Of a stretch of DNA of 64,000 nucleotides, positions 35,959-47,705 are shown one piece after another. The position numbers and the translations under genes were made by a program. Numbering within the stretch: the stretch's first letter is position 1; each line of letters begins with the position of its first letter. Source of the DNA: Xylogone sp. PMI_703 (lineage: Eukaryota > Ascomycota > Leotiomycetes); contig JAJTUQ010000001.1 of assembly GCA_021399445.1 (NCBI GenBank), positions 3,162,001-3,226,000 of the forward strand. The letters are read 5' to 3'. A model generated the notes under the pieces. The model saw nothing but the letters and a program-made list of their open reading frames with translations, was not told where the DNA came from and did no database searches.

Positions 35959-38838
35959 ATGTCGAACAGTATCAAAGTGGTTGCGCGGTTTCGACCGCAG
36001 AACCGCGTTGAAAATGAGCAAGGCGGCCTGCCCATTGTTACCTTTGACAGCGAGGATACCTGTACCCTGGACGTCAGTAGTCATACCCGGGTCGCAACTT
36101 TGAAATGGTAATAGCTACTAACATGTTATTAGTCCAAGGAGGCCACTGGATCTTTCACTTTTGATCGTGTGTTTGATATGAGCTCGCGCCAGAAGGATGT
36201 ATTCGACTTCTCGATTAAGCCGACGGTTGACGACATCTTGAATGGTTACAATGGAACTGTCTTCGCATACGGTCAGACTGGTGCTGGTAAATCTTATACG
36301 ATGATGGGTACGGATATAGATGATCCCGAAGGGCGGGGTGTCATTCCTCGAATAATAGAGCAAATTTTTGCCAGTATTCTTGCCAGCCCGGGAACCATTG
36401 AATACACCGTCCGGGTCAGCTATATGGAAATCTATATGGAACGTATTCGAGATTTACTAGCACCGCATAACGACAACCTACCTGTGCACGAGGAGAAGAA
36501 CCGAGGTGTATATGTGAAGGGCCTTTTGGAGATATATGTATCCAGTGTGCAGGAGGTCTTTGAAGTTATGCGTAGGGGTGGGAGTGCCAGAGCTGTTGCG
36601 GCGACGAACATGAACCAGGAGTCCTCACGTTCACACTCTATTTTCGTCATCACCGTCACTCAGAAGAATGTCGAATCAGGTTCCTCAAAGAGCGGTCAGC
36701 TTTTCTTGGTCGATCTTGCGGGTAGTGAGAAGGTTGGAAAGACTGGTGCCAGTGGACAAACCCTTGAGGAAGCCAAGAAGATTAACAAGAGTTTGAGTGC
36801 GCTTGGAATGGTTATCAACAACTTGACGGACGGAAAATCATCACATATTCCCTATCGTGATTCGAAGCTTACCAGAATTCTACAGGAAAGTTTGGGTGGT
36901 AATAGTAGGACAACGCTGATTATCAATTGCTCGCCGAGTAGTTATAACGATGCAGAGACCTTGAGTACCCTCAGATTCGGTATGAGAGCGAAGACCATCA
37001 AGAATAAAGCCAAAATCAATGCAGAGATCAGTCCCGCGGAACTCAAAGCTTTGCTCAAGAAAGCCCAGACTCAAATTACCACGTTCGAAAATTACATACA
37101 GTCACTGCAGGGCGAAGTGGAACAATGGCGCTCTGGAGAATCAGTTCCGAAGGATAAATGGGCCCCCCCTCTTGCAGCTGTTGGCCTCAGCCGTGCTAAA
37201 GCTGAACCCCAAACTCCAAGACCCTCAACACCGTCAAGGCTCACGGAAAGTCGGGCAGAGACACCGGCCATTTCTGAGCGATCAGGTACACCTAGCTTGC
37301 CATTAGATAAGGATGAGAGAGAGGAATTCCTGCGTCGTGAAAACGAACTGCAGGACCAGATATCCGAGAAGGAGACCCAGATTGCGGCTGTTGAGAAACA
37401 ACTTCGAGAGACAAAGGAAGAGCTCACTTATCTTAAAGAACACGATAGCAAGATTGGCCGTGACAATGAGCGACTGACTAGCGAAACAAACGAGTTCAAG
37501 ATGCAACTCGAGCGGTTAACATTCGAGAGTAAAGAAGCGCAAATCACTATGGACAGTCTTAAGGAGGCAAATGCGGAACTAACAGCAGAGCTTGATGAAC
37601 TCAAGCAACAGCTGTTGGATGTAAAGATGAGCGCAAAGGAGACCAGTGCAATCTTAGACGAGAAGGAGAAGAGAAAGGCTGAGAAGATGGCTAAGATGAT
37701 GGCCGGATTCGATTTGGGAGGAGATGTGTTTAGCGAAAACGAGAGAAATATTAGAAAAGCTATTGAGCAGGTTGATGCACTACATGTGCAGAGTTCAGCT
37801 GGGGAAGCTATTGCTCCAGATGAGCTGGAGGAGCTCAAAGCACGGTTAATCGAGACCCAGGGAATTGTGCGGCAAGCCGAGCTTTCGATCCATGAAGCTT
37901 CTGCGGATGAAGCAGGAGCGAGACGCCGGGAGGAGCTTGAAGCACGACTTGAAGCTGTTGAGAGAGATTATGAGGAGCTCCTCGAGCGCAATCTCAGCGA
38001 AGCTGATGTTGCTGAAGTGAAGGCTCGTCTAGAGAACGCCTACTCTAACAAGCAAACTATCCAGACAGAGATGGTTCGAGATCTCAAGGCAGAGATTGCT
38101 CAGAAGTCTGGAGAAGTTCAGAGGCTTAAGGCTATGAATGAGGATCTTCAACAGAGGGTGAAGAGCGGTGCGGTCGCAAATGGTACCAGCGGGACAACAA
38201 ACGGCAAGACTATTCAGCAACAAATTGCTGAGTTTGATGTCATGAAGAAGAGTCTCATGAGAGATTTGCAAAACAGATGCGAGCGTGTTGTTGAGCTTGA
38301 AATCTCTCTTGATGAGACCAGAGAACAATACAACAATGTTCTTCGTTCATCGAATAACCGCGCACAGCAGAAGAAGATGGCGTTCTTGGAGAGAAATCTT
38401 GAACAGCTCACCCATGTGCAGAGACAACTAGTTGAGCAGAATGGTAGCTTGAAGAAGGAGGTTGCTATTGCTGAGAGGAAACTCATTGCTAGAAATGAAA
38501 GAATCCAAAGCCTTGAGAGTCTGTTACAAGATTCTCAGGAGAAATTGACTGCAGCGAACCACAGGTATGTGAATACGAGTAACTCTTACCGAATAAACAC
38601 TAATACTAGAGTCAGATTTGAAGCTCAGCTTACTGCCGTCAAGGAGCGACTGGAAGCTGCCAAGTCTGGCAGCACCAGGGGCCTAGGCTCGCCGACTGGG
38701 CAGGGTGGATTTAGTTTCGTTGGCGCTGGAAGTAGGATTGCGAAGCCATTGCGAGGCGGCGGAGGTGACGCCCCGATCGCCACCGCAGATATCCCTACAA
38801 ACAAGAGGAGTTCATGGTTCTTTTCAGGGCAGAAATGA
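35959..38838 (+). CDS. conventional kinesin-1 heavy chain
   Basis: Three exons, 35959-36072, 36133-38564 and 38616-38838, encode 922 aa. Intron 1 (60 nt, GTCAGT donor, perfect TACTAAC branch) joins CTLD to SKEATGSF. The N-terminal motor has the P-loop GQTGAGKS (about residues 85-92), switch I NQESSRSHS and switch II DLAGSEKVGKTG; a neck and long coiled-coil follow. The tail carries IAKPLRGGGG, the autoinhibitory kinesin-1 motif. Fungal kinesin-1 carries vesicles, dynein and endosomes toward hyphal tips. The last intron (38565-38615) is 51 nt and free of stops, so retention would insert 17 residues in frame. Confidence 0.95.
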
Positions 38839-39373
38839 GGGTCTTAAAGACTGCTAGATAGATTATCTGTACGGAAGATTAGATGAGTTACGTATACCCA
38901 CGTCTTTCAAATTCAAAGAGTTGTAATTGGCCCAAGGTTGGCCTTGCTCTCTTGGATTGGCATGATTGTTCATGGTTGGATTATAATTATGATACACATA
39001 GAGTGGAGCCACAAAGTCTTATTTTAGCGGTGGGTTGGTTAGCTAGTCCTAGGAGCTAAAAACGGTTCCCCAACTTTGGTTGATTTGTCGCTCATTTCAT
39101 CCGTTGAATATGTGAATATGTATCAATATGAGGAACTTGTAATATCGGTAGGGATGCGGCTTACACCCCTGCTAGAGTCCAAGGATTGGCCTTGAAGCCT
39201 AATGAAAACCCCACGGAGTCCACATTCCGAGCCAACGCACGCGGATAGTAAAAAGACAGTAATGGTGGTAGTTACTGGAAATGAGACAATAGTATGACAT
39301 GTTGTCTCATCTTTTATACATGGTATATTTCAATAGCATTACTTGAGAGGTGCCTCGAAGAGGATTGAAGACC
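38839..39373. other. intergenic region between kinesin and NLR genes
   Basis: 535 bp with no supported gene. It includes the kinesin 3' end region and the NLR promoter. Confidence 0.45.
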
Positions 39374-42300
39374 ATGGAAGGCGTAGGAGCGGCCGCCACG
39401 ATTTTGCAACTCATATCATTCACAGGAGAAGTCCTCTTGTCTGGCTATGGTTTCCTTAACAAAGTCCATAAGGCACCTGCAGAAATACGAACTCTTTTGC
39501 GTGAGATAGCCACATTAAATGCTCTCCTTGACCAGCTTCAGTCCCTTGTCACAGATAAGGATTCTTCTGATGTACACGTGAAAGGTGCATTGGATACCCT
39601 TGACAAATTAGGCGTCTTTGGAGAATGTGAGAAGTTAATGGAAGTGGTGAGGAAAGGCATTAGTGCTTGTGAGTTGGAGGCGGGACAAAATGTTAGAAAT
39701 CTGGGGAAGAGGATTTTGTGGCCATTTAAGGAGAAGGAAACGAAGGAGACTTTGGTGCAGCTAGAAAGATTGCGAGCGGCATTAAGTGCAGCTGTTGTGG
39801 TGGATTCTGCGTGTGTATCTTCTTATTTATCTTTTATGTTAGTTTAATTTCGGATTGGCTGATGACTTTCACTTGTAGACAGAAACTGAGGAATCTGGAG
39901 AGCCTTGCCTCTCGCATCGATACTCATGTCCTCGACGCGCTGTAAGAGCTCTTCATCCCATTCTATTTATCCTTGTTAAATTTCTCTAAGGAACGGACTC
40001 AATGATATTGAGATGGTTATGCGCCGGACATCCAATGATATCTCTTCTCTCAAAGTAGGTTTTGAAGCGCAAGCAGAGGAAGAAGAGAAGTTAGCCATTC
40101 GACGATGGCTATATCCCGATAGTGTCGATTCCGATGCAGCTTTTACCGCAGCACTTAGTGTTAGACATTCAGGTTCCGGACAGTGGCTATTGGATTCAGA
40201 CGCTTTCAAACAATGGACAGGTAGCGATCGTGATTTTCTATGGTTGTATGGCATTGGTAAGTTTTGCCGGTGATAGATATCAGCCGTCACTGACTTCTAT
40301 GATAGCCGGATCCGGAAAGACCATTCTGTCGTAAGTTGGACAAATTGTGGACTTCTAAAGAATGATCCCTTGGAATATACACAAGATATGGTGGTATTGA
40401 CTCATATTTCAGGGCAACTGTTGTTGATCACCTCCTCCAAACATCAAAACTGAAACAATCGACTGTCTTATATTTCTTTTGTGATCATAGAAATCCTAGT
40501 GGACGGAATTTTCAAGACCTCTTATACTCTGTCATTAAACAGTTACTGGATCAAGATTCGGAGTGTTTCTCTGTAGCAAGATATTGGCGTGACAGACAAA
40601 CGCAAGCTATCAAGGGGCAAGATGCAGTTGCAAAGCCGCTTAGCCCTTCGGAATATATTGGACTGGTCCAACAGTTGTGTTCACGATGGTCTAACGTTAA
40701 CCTCGTCGTAGATGCTATGGACGAATGTAATGACCTAGATAATTTTATGGGCGGTCTTACAGCTCTGACCTCAAATAAGTCGAATATTAGGTTGCTTCTA
40801 ACCAGTAGACACGACATGGAGCTCAAGCGTGTGATTGAACCAATCGCAACCCACGAAATACCATTGAGTGACCACATGGAAGTCGATATCGACTCATATC
40901 TCAGAACGGAATTGAAGAGTAGAATTGCTTTGAACAAACTAAAGTTGAAACAAAGGAATCTCGAAGATTCTATAGTAGACGCACTGAAGGAAAAAGCGGA
41001 TGGAATGTATGTGGTAATATGAACTATATCGAAACGATTTACTTACTTCAACAGGATCTTAATTGCGAAATTGCAACTGGATTATATCTGTGGCTTGAAG
41101 TCCGATAGAGCTATCAAAGAAGCTCTATTGAAGCTTCCGTCGGGAATATATGAGACTTACGATGAGATACTATATCAACTATGTTCGAAAAATCCAGATG
41201 CTGTTGAAGACATTGTACAGATGCTGTATTGGCTACTAGGAAGTATGGTGCCCCTTACACTAGAAGAACTTGCAGAGGCAATATCAATCCGCCCCGAAGA
41301 TGACTCTCTAGACGAATCAGGAATTGTCACAGATCTACTTGATTTAGCAGCCTCTTGCGGAAGTTTAGTTACTGTTCGCACAATTGAAACTGATAGTGGT
41401 CTCATCCAAGATCTCAGAGGGCCACGAATATCACTGATAACTTTAGCACATACGTCAGTTGAAGAATATCTCAAGTCTGGTAAGATCGGTAGAGGTTTAA
41501 TGGACATGTTCCATATGGATATGGGAGCAATACATCTCAAGCTGGCCCGTGTTTGTTTGCAATATGTTGGATTTGATGACTTTCGAGAGCCAATGAATTT
41601 GCCAGTATGATTAATATCCTATATGTGCTTCTTATCTCAGCGAACTGACGATGTCCAGGCTATGAAGCGAACCGTTTTCCGGCAAATACCTGACTTGAAT
41701 GCAGAGAGGCGAGTGCTCCAAGAGAGGGTATCTCGCTATGCCTTAGTAGACTATGCATCCCGATATTGGTCTGACCACCTTCGACAAACTGAGGTGCCAC
41801 TAGATGAGGATACTCTTCCACTCCTCAAGTGGTTCATGGAAGCATATAATGATAAGCAATATCAGGGGAAATATATTTCTTGGCAGCAGATGTACCATCG
41901 CGATATCGTGTTCTACTGTCCTAATCGGCCACCACTATTCTATGCTATCGAGTTTCGTATCAACAGTCTCATTGAGATGCTCACCCCAACAGATGTGAAT
42001 CAACTTATTGGTGACATGGCTCCGTTGCACGTGGCGGCAAGTTGTGGTAATCTAGAAGCTGTCAAGATGTTCCTTGCTCGAGGTGCCTCAATCCATTTCT
42101 ACAGCGGACCAGAAGCACGTGTGATGACAGCGTTACACTTTGCTGCAGAAGGCGGCCACATCGATGTGATCAGATACCTCCTCACAAAGGGCGCAGATCC
42201 TGATGCGCGCAGTCAATCATTGTCTACTCCGTTCTACCGGGCTGCCCGTTCTGGATCACTGAAAGCACTACATCTGTTACGTGAGGCTGGATGCGACATC

Positions 42301-42804
42301 AACACTGAAACATGGGATCACTTCACTCCACTATTTGAGGCCGTTGCTTATGCTCGAGTGAAGATTGCGGCGCAACTGCTGGAGTGGGGGGCAGATCCTA
42401 CAATAGAGACGGATATGGGTAAGCAAAGCGCCATAAAATTATTGATCAAGTGGAAGAATGAGCGGAAAGGAAATCAAAAAAGGCTTCTCACATCGGAGGA
42501 TGTTCTAATGGAGTTGAGATCTATGAAAAGTTATCAAGAATTTGAAGAGTACTTGAAGGGCCTAAGGCCCCAAATCGTATTGCTTGAGGAGATCAGAAAG
42601 GACACCAGACCGGGAACTGAGCGGGAAAAGGATTTGAGATTTAAATTGGATGTAAGAAACCCATCACCTCCTTCCGCAGTTAATAGACGTAGCTAACGAA
42701 TTTAGCCCACGAGAATCCTTAGAAGTGCTGATTTGCTTGATAAAGACGATGAGCGTGAGATGATACATCCAAAGAGCCTTCCTCATAGAAGCAAGTTTAC
42801 CTGA
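39374..42804 (+). CDS. STAND/NLR protein: fungal N-domain, NACHT, ankyrin repeats
   Basis: Eight proposed exons: 39374-39810, 39879-39941, 39991-40256, 40306-40330, 40413-41006, 41055-41604, 41659-42651 and 42706-42804, giving 1008 aa. Residues 1 to about 60 (GAAATILQLISFTGEVLLSG) resemble SesA/HeLo-type N-domains of fungal STAND proteins. The NACHT has Walker A GIAGSGKT near 254-261 and Walker B NLVVDAMDE near 360. At least four ankyrin repeats follow from about 765 (APLHVAASCGNLEAVKMFL, TALHFAAEGGHIDVIRYLL). Such proteins act in non-self recognition and regulated cell death. Exon 4 is a 25-nt micro-exon inside the P-loop. The last intron is inferred from GTAAGA, CTAAC and TTTAG; without it the protein ends at 42696. 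Confidence 0.85.
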
Positions 42805-42890
42805 TTGACTATTGGGAAAATATGAGACATCAATAGAGGGCTTTCCCATTCTCCGGTATTGGCGAAATTCATGTCCCTCCAGAAGTGCCT

Positions 42891-44361
42891 TTAATCTTTC
42901 TTGCTTGTGAGTTTTTTCTTTCTCCAGATGGGGTTTCCATCATCATCGAATTCAGCCCACTGAAAGAATTCACATCCATCTTCCCTTTCAGCTGAGTTTC
43001 CAGCGTAGCACATCCAAAAATACTTGCCCCAATTCTCTTTTTTCTTCTGAACAGCTCTTAAAATACACGGCAAGCCGCAATCACACTTCGGAGTGAGCTT
43101 CGGATGTAGACTCGCCTTATAGTTACGATAGGTGATGTTGATTCGCTTGTTTCCTGCAATAGGATGAGGGTCAATGGATTTAGCAGGAGCAATGCTATGT
43201 TTCCATTCTTCTTGCATCTCAGCGTGCATTACCAGAAGAGAATTGTGAGGGAGGTGGATGGCTATTTGACCTTGGGCATCGGATGCCTCTTTGGACTTGG
43301 ACGTGCTGGACTCATCCGAAGGAACAATGCGGCGAACGCGAAATTCCCGTGCCACGCCTAGTGATATAGAGCCAATTATTGCTCGTGGCCCAAGATAGGT
43401 AAGTTGATCGCTGTGGTAACCTACACTTTCGGCTGCTCCAGTATAGCAATTAACGAATGCTGCATTGGGAGACCATGGTAAGGGTGACTGATATTTTAAC
43501 TTCTTCCCATCTGGATAGTGAGACTTGATGCGATTTTGAACTTCCGAGTTCACAGCCTCGGTTACTCTGGTCGAGATGTATCTCATCTGGGGAGTAAGCT
43601 GTCGAACGTCCTGAGACACATCAGTTTCGCTGGCATTTGTACTTTGGACATGTACAAAACTTTGAAGGTAATAGCACACCCAGATCGAGGTACTAGACGA
43701 GATGGTTCGTAAAGTAGCATTGTGGGAAAGGACGTACCGTTAAAAGTCCGCCGTTATAAATGTACTCTGACTTCTGTCTCGCCTGTTCCTCTAAACTCTC
43801 CACGTAGAAACACGAAGTATGTGGACTCTGCACTACATTGTCAAAAAGTTTGAATGTTATCTTCTCGAAAGTTTCCGATTCCGCCAACAATTCCTCAAGC
43901 AAGGCATTTGCGTCCTCGGGAGGTAGGAAGTTGTGGATAATCGTACATGGCGTATGGGCAGCCACGTCCTCAGGTGTATAGAGATGGAGTGTTTGGCCCT
44001 TCTTTGAGAGTAGTTTGCGTTTCTTTGGTGATAAACTATCTATGCTAAGGGATGGTTGGGAGAAGGCTGAGAGCGAACTTTGATATCCTATGGCAGCACT
44101 CGTCGACGACCGCTTACGTGGGGAGGCATCATTCTTGAGTGCCTCTGCAGTTTTATCTACATCGCCTTCATGTGCAAGCAAGATATCTAGAAGCGCGTCT
44201 TGGGCCATACGAGGGTATAAAGAAGAGAGCAGCGCCAATTTGAAATCGGTAGATTCTTCATCTCCATCTCCATGAGCAGTGTGGGCGGCGCTTTCACTAT
44301 CGGCCGAATCCGGAGAAGGAGTAGTAATCCTTCGTCTCTTTCGAGAGACGAACGCATCCAT
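42891..44361 (-). CDS. AlkB-like 2-oxoglutarate dioxygenase with CUE and GRF zinc-finger domains
   Basis: Exons 44361-43738 and 43610-42891 encode 447 aa; the 127-nt intron has a GTACGT donor and CTCAG acceptor in phase 0. Domain order: a basic N-terminus (SRKRRR), a CUE-type ubiquitin-binding segment (FKLALLSSLYP ... GDVDKTAEALK, about residues 40-78), the AlkB core with iron ligands in YHSDQL (about H274, D276), the distal His in WKHSIAP and arginines in RINITYRNY, then a GRF zinc finger (CDCGLPC ... YFWMCY ... CEFFQW). AlkB enzymes oxidatively remove alkyl groups from DNA or RNA. CUE and GRF suggest recruitment to ubiquitin marks and to single-stranded DNA. Divergent from PEX7. Confidence 0.9.
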
Positions 44362-44869
44362 AACAACTCATAGGGTTCTGCGTCGGTTCTTGACCGCAGG
44401 TATATAATGGATTTCCATGATGAAGGGCCTAAGTCCCATCAGTATGTGTCATAGGGCGTCGTCTATCGTAAGTTATCACTGTGATCAAAATGACCAATGA
44501 ATGCGATTGAAAATAGGAAAATCGTGCTACTCCCAGAAAGGCAAAGTAGGTCAGATTATTTTTTCCTTTTCGATAACTCTCCTGTATGGTTTACCTTCTT
44601 TTAAATTCGCTCCCGTGGCCAATGGCAGCTGTTGTTGCCTTAAATCAGAGGAAAAAATTAAACGCGAATTTGGTGCCAACTCACGTGACACACCGCCTTC
44701 GGCATTGTGTCCACGGCTGTCAGAAGCCAACCTCGCCAACACCGAGCAGAGTGACGGCATCTTAGGCCCCTCCTGCGACAAATCAACCTACAAATAAAAA
44801 GAACAAGTCCCTTTCTCAAACCGCGCGATGGTATTCCGGTCGCGCTGAGAATCGCATTGCTTCAAAACC
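44362..44869. promoter_or_regulatory. divergent promoter, AlkB-like gene / PEX7
   Basis: 508 bp between two start codons. A palindromic TCACGTGA lies at 44681-44688 and an ACGCGAA (MBF-like) at 44662-44668. These are motif matches only. Confidence 0.4.
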
Positions 44870-46132
44870 ATGAACGGCATGTTAGAGTACCGCACTCAGG
44901 GCTTTAATGGCTACGCAGTGAAGTACTCGCCTTTCTTTGATTCCCGCATTGCCGTCTCTGCCTCGGCCAACTTTGGGCTGGTGGGGAATGGGAGGTTGTA
45001 TATTCTAGGCCTCACTCCGAACGGGATAGTGGCCGAGAAATGGTAAGAAAGCAATTATCATTGAAATTCTTAATATATACTGATTGAAATATTCAATTGA
45101 CTAACAATTTCTTACTGTCGCAGGTATGATACTCAGGACTCCCTGTATGATACATCGTGGTCCGAGGCGCATGAGAACCAGCTTGTTGTAGCGTGCGGTG
45201 ATGGCTCTGTAAAGTTATTCGATATCGGAGTGAATGACTTCCCTGTGCGATCATGGCAAGAGCATAATCGCGAAGTGTACTCGGTCAGTTGGAACCTGGT
45301 GGCCAAGGATACGTTTATATCCAGCTCATGGGATGGAACCATCAAACTTGTAAGCATATCCGTTTTCTTTGAATCAACCCTTCCACCGTAATCTACCAAA
45401 TTTATGTGAGATCGCTACATAGAGAAACTTTGAATGATATAACTGACAAATCTATTTCCACAATAGTGGTCACCCGCTCGCCCTTCATCGATCCTCACAC
45501 TTCCAACTCACTCCTGCACCTACAGCACCGCCTTTTCTCCACATTCTCCCTCAGTCCTCTCTTCCGTATCAAGCGATTCCACTCTCCGAATATTTGATCT
45601 TCGCACACCGGCATCTGCGTCAAACCACCTAACGCTCGCGATCCCAATTCACGGCACGCCAGGCAAGGCTCCAGGAATGGGCATCCCTGCTGTAGGGAAC
45701 AATCCTCGTAATGCTTTCCCACCCTCCGAATGTCTCACACATGACTGGAACAAGTATCGCGATACTGTAATTGCTACTGCAGGTGTCGACCAGATCATCC
45801 GCACGTTTGATATCCGCCAGCCTAACGCTGGGCCGACGAGACTGCTGTACGGACACGATTATGCGGTGAGGAAGATTGCTTGGAGTCCGCACCTTAGCGA
45901 TGTACTACTCAGCGCGAGTTATGACATGACGTGCAGGGTTTGGACAGATGGATCAACAGCTGCAGAGGTGCCTGGAGTAGCAAATATGGGAAGAGAAATG
46001 GGAAGAATGGGAAGGCATACAGAGTTTGTTACGGGTGTTGATTGGTGTCTGTTTGGCGCCGAGGGATGGTGTGCTTCTGTTGCCTGGGATGAGAGGCTAC
46101 TGGTTTGGGATGTGAGAGCTGTTATGGGATAG
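44870..46132 (+). CDS. PEX7: peroxin 7, PTS2 receptor (WD40 protein)
   Basis: Exons 44870-45042, 45124-45349 and 45467-46132 encode 354 aa; introns of 81 and 117 nt keep frame (EKW/YDTQDS and TIKL/WSPARPSS). The start MLEYRTQGFNGYAVKYSPF is typical of Pex7. WD repeats are visible as LVVACGDGSVKLFDI, SSSWDGTIKLW, SVSSDSTLRIFDLR, TAGVDQIIRTFDIR, SASYDMTCRVW and SVAWDERLLVWDVR. Pex7 binds the N-terminal PTS2 signal of thiolase and other peroxisomal enzymes in the cytosol and docks with a Pex20-type co-receptor in filamentous fungi. It is convergent with the xylanase gene. Confidence 0.94.
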
Positions 46133-46443
46133 CGTGGACAGTTTTTCAAGGCAGGTTTGAGGATGAGGCGAGGGATGGAAATAAAGAGTCATGGATAGAG
46201 GAGGGATGTGCTTTAAAAGCGAGGAACTTTGGTTCATTGTGATACCAAACCAGGCGCAACGGCGTTTTCTGTATTTCTTTGTTTTACTTCTGCCAACTTC
46301 TAGTCTTGGTAAGGCATGCATGGCATTCATGTACGAGTGTAAGGAATATAGATAAGTGGACGGGTACAAAGTCTTATTGGCATTTCTTAGCCTTTCATAA
46401 AAATCACATTCAGTGTGCCAGAGCCTACATCCTAGATAAGTGT
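46133..46443. other. intergenic region between convergent PEX7 and xylanase
   Basis: 311 bp of 3' flank for both genes. Nothing else is seen. Confidence 0.45.
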
Positions 46444-47705
46444 CTACCGATCGCAAGTCTTGCCAGGAGCAGTAGCATTTCTCAATGCAGTGCAGGTTCC
46501 CATGTAAGCTGGGTGCTTGGTGAAGTTTGCGAACCAGAGATCAGCGGAGCCGTATCCTTCGAACACACCTGGAACCCAGGAGTACTATAGAAGTGGAGTT
46601 AGTGACTGTGTACTTTCCACCGAGAACAGGAACTGCTAAAGGAAACGAGGGTGGAAGGACAAAAACTTACAGGGTCATAGAAATCCCAAACTGTGATACC
46701 GACGCATCGGTCAACTTGCATGCAAGCTCCAACGCTGGCCTTGTAATCCTCGCTCTGCTGTGCCAAGTTCTCTGGAGTCTCAGGCTCCAACAATCTAATA
46801 TCTAGCTCGGTAATAGCCACATCCAGACCCAAATCCGTGAAGCTCCTCATGTTGATGATTTGATCATCCATGCTGGGCGTCTGTCCGACAATAAAATGGC
46901 TCTGCAAGCCAACGCCATCAATACGGATACCAGCCTCTTTGAGGGGCTTAACAATGTTCTCGATGGCGCCTGTGGACTTGGGGCCAGGGGATTCGATGTT
47001 GTAGTCGTTGTAGTATAGCTTGGCCTTTGGATCTGCCTTTGCTGCTGCTTCGAAAGCAATCTTGATGTATGAAGGACCGATGACATCTAGGAAGACGTCG
47101 TCACGAAGAGTACCGTCTTCGTTGAGAGCTTCGTTAACCACGTCCCAGGCGTAGCATTGGCCTGCCCAGTGAGATGCCTCCTTGGTGACATGATTAACCA
47201 GAGCAGCGGTTAAAGTCTCGTTGGTCCAGGTAGTTGAGGTAACCCATGGGGCTAGTTGGGAGTGCCAGACGAGGTTGTGGCAACGAAGGAGTTGATGGTT
47301 TCCTGTAGCCAGATCTGCAACAACTGCACCGTTGGTAAAGTTGAAAACGCCTTGCTCGGGCTCAACGTTCTCCCACTGAGAAAGTATATTAGCTTTTTGT
47401 CACCATGTGCAAAATGAAAGGACTTTCTACCTTCATGCCGTTGGCAGGTGTGAGCTGTCCGAATTCTCTTCTGTTGTGGACAAGCTTATAGTAGTCCGGG
47501 CTACAAGAAAATCCTGGGTTAGCAATCGAGCAATGGCACAAAACGAGCTAATATGCGATGTAAGGACCTCTTACTTGCTCAATTCTCCATTATCAGTGGC
47601 AGTACCGAAGTATTTCTTGCCAGCGCTCTTAGCAAAGTGGTTCAATTGAGCCGACACAAATGGCAAGGCGAGTAAAGCCGCAGCTGCGTTGTTTTGGAAA
47701 CGCAT
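46444..47705 (-). CDS. secreted GH10 endo-1,4-beta-xylanase
   Basis: Exons 47705-47575, 47500-47431, 47375-46671 and 46584-46444 encode 348 aa, normal for a single-domain GH10 enzyme without a cellulose-binding module. The first 19 residues form a signal peptide ([13 protein letters not shown]). Conserved blocks are [41 protein letters not shown], acid/base Glu in [10 protein letters not shown] (about E149), GVGLQSHF and the nucleophile in ITELDIR (about E257), then ITVWDFYDP followed after the last intron by YSWVPGVF. It cleaves internal xylan linkages in plant cell walls. Introns are 55-86 nt. A GGCTAA site 155 bp upstream suggests XlnR control. Confidence 0.94.
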
